NCBI GenBank assembly: GCA_046757565.1
Contig: JBHHYN010000053.1
Span: forward strand, 1 to 18,191
Direction of reading: 5' to 3'
Source: JBHHYN01 sp046757565
GTDB lineage: Bacteria > Pseudomonadota > Gammaproteobacteria > Eutrophobiales > Eutrophobiaceae
DNA: 18,191 bases
Positions within the stretch are counted from its first letter, which is position 1; each line of letters opens with the position of its first letter. This document shows positions 14,400 to 18,191 of this stretch, one piece after another. A program made the translations under genes and the position numbers. The notes under the pieces were generated by a model. That model was given only the letters and a program-made list of their open reading frames with translations, had not been told where the DNA came from and did no database searches.

Positions 14400-14641
14400 C
14401 TAATGCGTATGGGGTTGCTGATCGTTGTCGTCATGAAATATAGAAATATAATGCATCTTACAACATAATCAAAAAAATATATTGCATAAATCCGGGGCGA
14501 TTCAGTGAAATAGGCCGATCCTTCGGTTGTACCGGCCCTGGTGCATGCTTGAATCTTTCTGGTCAAGGTGTCGTGCCAGGGCGGACGGATGGCCGGGATG
14601 ATGGCCGCGCCCGTGCCCGTGCCAATTGCCGGATTGAGTGT
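14400..14641. other. Upstream region of the BzdR-like gene
   Basis: This 242-bp gap holds an AT-rich stretch (14436-14490) with two TGCA tetranucleotides, in ATGCATC near 14453 and TTGCATA near 14484. TGCA is the core recorded for BzdR/BoxR operators, so autoregulation is possible. The remainder (14500-14641) is GC-richer, with no gene or repeat that I can name. Confidence 0.3.
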
Positions 14642-15046
14642 CTATGCGCTGAAGTAAAGAAACACGTCACGAATGTCGAAGATTAAACTGACAAAAATCG
14701 TGGTCATCAATCCATGCAGCCAGATGCTGTATGCATCGTTCATATTGAACGCACCACGTCTCAAAAACAGGTAGATCATCAACGGCGTCCAAAGGAGGAT
14801 ATGGACGCTGCCCCAGAGCAACCCCCAACCGACAAAATAGGCAAGGCCCGTCGCAACATAGAGCGTTGAGATACCAACTGTAAGCGCCCAGCGGGCCTCA
14901 ACCCGCGACCAGGCAAACCAGAACGAGGAGGCGTAGGCGAAGCGCATCCAGGTCATCCAGTTTCGCACCCAGTCCGGTAAATCCGATACATATACGCCCT
15001 TTGCCGCTACGGTTGCGGCCCAAGTTTCATAATAAGGCTCAACCAT
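14642..15046 (-). CDS. Small multi-pass membrane protein of unknown function
   Basis: The 134-residue protein has three or four hydrophobic helices (about 33-47, 53-75, 78-97 and 105-127), rich in Trp, Tyr and Phe. It has no cysteine, so no obvious metal or heme site through Cys; the only histidines are His82 and His111, each inside or at the edge of a helix. Those two could in principle bind b-type heme, but that is speculation. I recognise no family. GAGGAGAG just upstream is a strong ribosome binding site for the ATG at 15046. It is the last gene on the same strand after the pentaheme cytochrome, with a 161-bp gap, and may anchor the periplasmic partners or connect them to the membrane quinone pool. 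Confidence 0.7.
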   Translation of the reverse strand: MVEPYYETWAATVAAKGVYVSDLPDWVRNWMTWMRFAYASSFWFAWSRVEARWALTVGISTLYVATGLAYFVGWGLLWGSVHILLWTPLMIYLFLRRGAFNMNDAYSIWLHGLMTTIFVSLIFDIRDVFLYFSA

Positions 15047-15207
15047 CCCGCTCTCCTCTCATTAATAAATAAAGGATCCTCCGAAAAAATTATCCACGGC
15101 ATTTTCAGGGTCGAAAAACGAAGCAGCAAAATCCGGTTTTCCATGTCTCAAATGCCCACTGGCAGTGGCGACACCAGGCCCGGTTGCAAGCCGGTCAAAG
15201 CCTTAAT

Positions 15208-15855
15208 TTACTGTTCACCGATTTGCCGTTGTTTCGGGGACCCTGACTCTTTGCCGTGGCTGGTTTTCAAACCCAAAGCTGTGTCCGCCGGCCACGCGTG
15301 GCACGTATTGCATGTTGAGCCGGCGTTATGTGATTGGTGACAACCGATACAACTTGCCATCGACGTGACGGCGGTGGTCTTGGCCATCGCCTCGAGCCGG
15401 CTGACGTCGCCGTGACACATGATGCACTGCATGCCGGCCTGCAGGTGCACCCGGTGACTCCAGTTGACACCAGGTGTGATCCGGTAAACCCGCACCCACG
15501 GGATGGGCTGGTCAGAGTTTGTCAATCTGTCCAGCGTCACCAGGGCAGGTTTGTTTTTTACAATAGTGTTATGACAGGAAGAACAGATGACTTTGGGAGG
15601 AAACGCCATCTTTTTCCCCGGAGCGGGATTGGTATGACAGAATTGGCATTGCAACCCCTGCGCCAGGTGTAATTTGTGACTGTAGGGCACCGGCTGCACC
15701 GGGGCAGGGTGGGGCGCAATATTATCGGGCACTTCCTGCTCCGGAGTATGTGTGAACTGTTGGGCCGCCTCGGCTACGGCCATAAACAGGAGAAGCACTG
15801 CCACACCCAGCGCGCTTTTCACCGTTGCCCGGGCTATGTTGCTAGGTTTTGGCAT
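15208..15855 (-). CDS. Periplasmic pentaheme cytochrome c (c3/c7-like)
   Basis: The 215-residue protein begins with a signal peptide (about 1-30, ending AEA) and carries five CxxCH heme sites at 70-74, 91-95, 144-148, 169-173 and 182-186. Two further motifs, PYSHKLHL (about 57-64) and NWSHRVHL (131-138), supply distal histidine ligands in the manner of cytochrome c3/c7 and tetraheme reductase subunits. The protein is expected in the periplasm as an electron carrier. Its start codon lies inside the end of the flavoprotein gene (14-bp overlap) with no ribosome binding site of its own, so the two are translationally coupled and probably work together. The C-terminal ~25 residues are polar and show no motif. 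Its electron acceptor is unknown. Confidence 0.9.
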   Translation of the reverse strand: MPKPSNIARATVKSALGVAVLLLFMAVAEAAQQFTHTPEQEVPDNIAPHPAPVQPVPYSHKLHLAQGLQCQFCHTNPAPGKKMAFPPKVICSSCHNTIVKNKPALVTLDRLTNSDQPIPWVRVYRITPGVNWSHRVHLQAGMQCIMCHGDVSRLEAMAKTTAVTSMASCIGCHQSHNAGSTCNTCHAWPADTALGLKTSHGKESGSPKQRQIGEQ

Positions 15856-17476
15856 GGGCCGATCGGGTTACTACTTCTTCAATGCTGCTACCGAAATCTT
15901 TAAGGATTACCGCTGCGGCATTACGCCCCGGTTTACCGGTGATGGATCCGCCCGGCGCCGTACAGGCGCCAGTTTGATACAGGCCGGAAATCGGCATGCG
16001 GTAATGGTCCCACCCGGGTACCGGACGCATGTCTCCGGACTGGGCCGGACCGTACTCACCGGCATGGGCGCTACCACGCCACATTGCCGGGTTCATGCGT
16101 TCGATATCTATGGGACTCTCCAGAAACCTTGCCAGGAACTTGTCAGGGGTGAGGTTGGGCGCGAAGCGCCGGTAGTAAGCAAGAATCTCATCGGCCACCT
16201 GTTCCTTGATGTTATCCCAATGGGCAGGACCCTCCTTCAGTGCGTAGGGCAGATTGCCTTCGATCTTCAGGGTATGGTAGCCGGCCGGCGCCCGCGTGGG
16301 ATCCGCAATGCTGGGGCAGACGACCTGCAAGGGCAGGTCATGAAGATTTATCTCACCGCGGGCATTGTCATACTCCAGCCGCAGGATGCGTTCGGGATTG
16401 GACAGGATCGCCGTCTCAGTGGGCGAGAGGGTGCTACCGTCGGCGAGCGGATACCTTGGCGGTTCCGAGGTGGCATAGTGAAAAGCGAACATGGCGTGTT
16501 CCGGCTGGAACAGGCGGACATTCTCAAGAAATTCATCGCCCCAGAGCCTGCGTGATGCCATATCGACGAGGTGTTTGATGTGAATCGTGGAGACAACGGC
16601 CTTGCCGGCACGGTAGCGGCTGCCGTCATGACATTCAACGCCCGTACACCTGCCGTTCTCAATGATTAATCTTCCCACCGGCTTGTTTGTCAGGATCACA
16701 CCACCGTTTGCTTCAATCGCCCTCCCGAGGGATTCGCTCAGCATCCCCGATCCGCCAACTGGTATTGGACGCCCATGCAGTTGTTGGCGCATCAGTGAAA
16801 AAACAAACTTACCTGTGCCCGGATCCCCTCCTGGAACACTGCTGAAACGGCCGACGGCAAGATGGAACGTGCGTATATAGTCGTTCTCAAACAGTTCATG
16901 GACCAGATCATAGGCGGACATGCCGAGACGGCGGCGCCAGATCCGGCCCATCGGCGCATTCGATCCTCTGGATGCAACGTAGGCCTTGTATTCTGCGACC
17001 AACCGTTTGAAGGTATCCGCATCTTTCCTGGAGAATTTGGCGTACTCGGCGTAGGTGCGCTGCGGATCTTTCCACACGGTAATCGACGCCCCGTCAAGGA
17101 ATTGAATGTGCATGACGGGATCCGGGTCAATATATTCCAACCCGTAATCGCGCAGGTTGAGTTCATTGTTGCGCAATACCGGGTTCGACTGGATGAATCC
17201 ATGCACTGACGAGCAGAGATCCTCCTTGAATCCCGGAAGACAAACTTCCGCTGTCTTGCAGCCGCCGCCAATCGTCGGCCGCCCCTCCAGCACGACAACG
17301 CTGAACCCGGCTTTTACCAGGTAAGCCGCGCAGATCAAACTGTTATGGCCGGCCCCGGCCACCACAAAATCGAAGTGCTCCCCGGCGCCGGACAGGGTTT
17401 GCTGCGCCATGGCCTTGAAAGTCAATGGGGCAATGGCCGCCCCTTTTACAAAGCCCCGCCGTGAAATCCTGCCCAT
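15842..17476 (-). CDS. Tat-exported FAD-dependent oxidoreductase (phytoene-desaturase/PYROXD2-like)
   Basis: The 544-residue protein starts with a twin-arginine signal (SRRGFVKGAAIAPLTFKAMA at residues 5-24). It then has a dinucleotide fold with VVAGAGHNS at 38-46 and Glu64 closing the FAD-binding strand (VVVLEG). SVHGFIQSNP follows, and a C-terminal FAD segment, GLYQTGACTAPGGSITGKPG, lies near 500-520. This is the layout of CrtI/PYROXD2-type FAD oxidoreductases. Export by Tat, which carries folded cofactor-loaded proteins, is unusual for this family and suggests a periplasmic substrate. The gene follows the cupin gene by 16 bp and overlaps the pentaheme cytochrome gene by 14 bp. Electrons would plausibly pass from substrate to FAD to cytochrome c. 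The substrate cannot be inferred. Confidence 0.85.
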   Translation of the reverse strand: MGRISRRGFVKGAAIAPLTFKAMAQQTLSGAGEHFDFVVAGAGHNSLICAAYLVKAGFSVVVLEGRPTIGGGCKTAEVCLPGFKEDLCSSVHGFIQSNPVLRNNELNLRDYGLEYIDPDPVMHIQFLDGASITVWKDPQRTYAEYAKFSRKDADTFKRLVAEYKAYVASRGSNAPMGRIWRRRLGMSAYDLVHELFENDYIRTFHLAVGRFSSVPGGDPGTGKFVFSLMRQQLHGRPIPVGGSGMLSESLGRAIEANGGVILTNKPVGRLIIENGRCTGVECHDGSRYRAGKAVVSTIHIKHLVDMASRRLWGDEFLENVRLFQPEHAMFAFHYATSEPPRYPLADGSTLSPTETAILSNPERILRLEYDNARGEINLHDLPLQVVCPSIADPTRAPAGYHTLKIEGNLPYALKEGPAHWDNIKEQVADEILAYYRRFAPNLTPDKFLARFLESPIDIERMNPAMWRGSAHAGEYGPAQSGDMRPVPGWDHYRMPISGLYQTGACTAPGGSITGKPGRNAAAVILKDFGSSIEEVVTRSAHAKT

Positions 17477-17492
17477 CGCTCTTTATGCTCTT

Positions 17493-17912
17493 CTATTTCG
17501 CAAAGCTCTGCCAGTCAGCCCGGATCGGACTGAACGATTCGATTGTAAAAGTGTCCTCGAGTGCCTTTCCACCGTGTTCCACATAAGAGGGTATCACAAG
17601 CAGATCGCCAGGCCCGAGCAGGTATTCACGGTCTTCGACCCAGAATTGCAATTTACCCCTGACCACATAGGTTATCTGTTCGTTTGGATGATTGTGCCGT
17701 GGCGCGCTGGCGCCCTTGTCAATCTCGTTCAATACCAGCATGGTATTATTACCCTGAAAGGCGCGCAACCTCACGGCACCATTCCACAGGTCATGCGTTG
17801 GCACTTCATTGGAGTGAAAAAACTTTTCCCTCGGTGGCACGGTTTGCGCGATGCTTTCCACAAAGATCGGCAACAGGAGTATGCCAAGTATAATCGCGAT
17901 TATTTTTTTCAT
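17493..17912 (-). CDS. Secreted cupin-domain protein
   Basis: The 139-residue protein has an N-terminal signal or anchor helix (MKKIIAIILGILLLPIFVES) followed by a single cupin barrel. The metal set is HxH(x)2E-like: His73, His75 and Glu78 in RHNHPNEQ, with His113 in SYVEHGG in the second motif. GPGDLLVIP at 100-108 is the family turn. AGAGGA before the ATG at 17912 is a good ribosome binding site. Small cupins bind metals and often act as isomerases, dioxygenases or ligand-binding proteins. This one should be outside the cytoplasm and is the first gene of the cupin-flavoprotein-cytochrome-membrane-protein run, so it may handle the same substrate as the flavoprotein. Confidence 0.8.
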   Translation of the reverse strand: MKKIIAIILGILLLPIFVESIAQTVPPREKFFHSNEVPTHDLWNGAVRLRAFQGNNTMLVLNEIDKGASAPRHNHPNEQITYVVRGKLQFWVEDREYLLGPGDLLVIPSYVEHGGKALEDTFTIESFSPIRADWQSFAK

Positions 17913-18160
17913 GAAAGAAATCCTCTTCTCATTTCTGTTTATCGGTTGTGTATGTAAGGATGGTTCCCGTCAAGATTCCCGCAGCATTTTATCCACACTT
18001 CAATCGTGATATCCATTGTTCTGTACTTAACACAATTTCTCCCTATGGATACCCTGAGCATTGTGGTCATGCATTCATTAGTCCATACTTATTTCAAGGA
18101 TCACATTGGTCAGCGCACAAACACTGATGAAGTATAACGGCTGTCCCGTTAACATCTTAC
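17913..18160. other. Upstream region of the cupin operon
   Basis: This stretch lies before the cupin gene and should contain its promoter. I see no convincing -35/-10 pair, no FNR-type box and no copy of the AT-rich operator found near bcr. No coding frame here has recognisable features. Confidence 0.3.
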
Positions 18161-18161
18161 G

Positions 18162-18191
18162 TCATGCCGGAAACCGCAAAGCGGTTATCCG
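18162..18191. repeat. REP-like palindrome, cut by the window edge
   Basis: GTCATGCCGG is followed by AACCGC-AAA-GCGGTT and then ATCCG at the window edge, forming a hairpin headed by the 'GTCATNCCGG' motif common to proteobacterial REP sequences. The 3' end probably continues outside the window. A RAYT is present at 11012-11707, but its element ends have a different sequence, so I cannot link the two. Confidence 0.5.

Noticed and set aside
15752..16555. 267-residue plus-strand frame opposite the cytochrome and flavoprotein genes
   Set aside because: It runs antisense to two well-supported genes, shows no domain and its composition is that of a reverse-complement shadow.

Overview
The window looks like part of a proteobacterial chromosome, most likely an anaerobic, respiring gamma- or betaproteobacterium. 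The evidence is a class I ATP-dependent benzoyl-CoA reductase (BCR) operon in the bcrC-B-A-D order, a BadM-like Rrf2 regulator, a BzdR/BoxR-like XRE-shikimate-kinase regulator, a perfect FNR-type box and a periplasmic multiheme cytochrome. No rRNA or tRNA is visible, and the genus cannot be fixed from the sequence alone.

Layout. (1) 1-605: the tail of a possible GntR-type regulator, a frameshifted remnant of an ISL3-family transposase, then a dense run of different stem-loops with GGA in or near their loops. (2) 606-2800: a MotA/TolQ/ExbB-like channel protein and an OmpA/MotB-like partner, overlapping by 4 bp. They are visibly more AT-rich than the BCR genes. (3) 2941-5035, minus strand: a MoxR-type AAA ATPase and a CoxE-type VWA protein. 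(4) 5151-9919, minus strand: bcrC, bcrB, bcrA and bcrD, followed by the wreck of a 2[4Fe-4S] ferredoxin gene that has lost its middle. (5) 9920-10310: a divergent control region with an FNR box and an AT-rich operator. (6) 10311-11804: the first ~226 residues of a KorA-type 2-oxoacid:ferredoxin oxidoreductase, cut off at the edge of a RAYT (Y1 transposase) element bounded by perfect 25-bp inverted repeats. (7) 11789-14399: a GNAT/Rrf2 pair resembling BadL/BadM, a PaaD/SufT-like DUF59 gene, an internally deleted MaoC-like hotdog gene and the BzdR-like regulator. (8) 14642-17912, minus strand: a probable four-gene operon of a secreted cupin, a Tat-exported FAD oxidoreductase, a pentaheme cytochrome c and a small membrane protein. 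(9) A REP-like hairpin at the right edge.

How it fits together. BCR dearomatises benzoyl-CoA with ATP and reduced ferredoxin. In known bcr clusters ferredoxin and the 2-oxoglutarate:ferredoxin oxidoreductase supply the electrons, and both of those genes are broken here while the four reductase subunits look intact. Either the organism has other copies or the electron supply has been rewired. The bcr promoter and the badL/paaD promoter carry nearly the same ~32-bp AT-rich site, which ties the two transcription units to one regulator, most simply the Rrf2 protein encoded beside the second copy. The cupin/flavoprotein/cytochrome/membrane-protein cluster at the right looks like an uncharacterised oxidation module outside the cytoplasm and is the best candidate for an undescribed system in the window.
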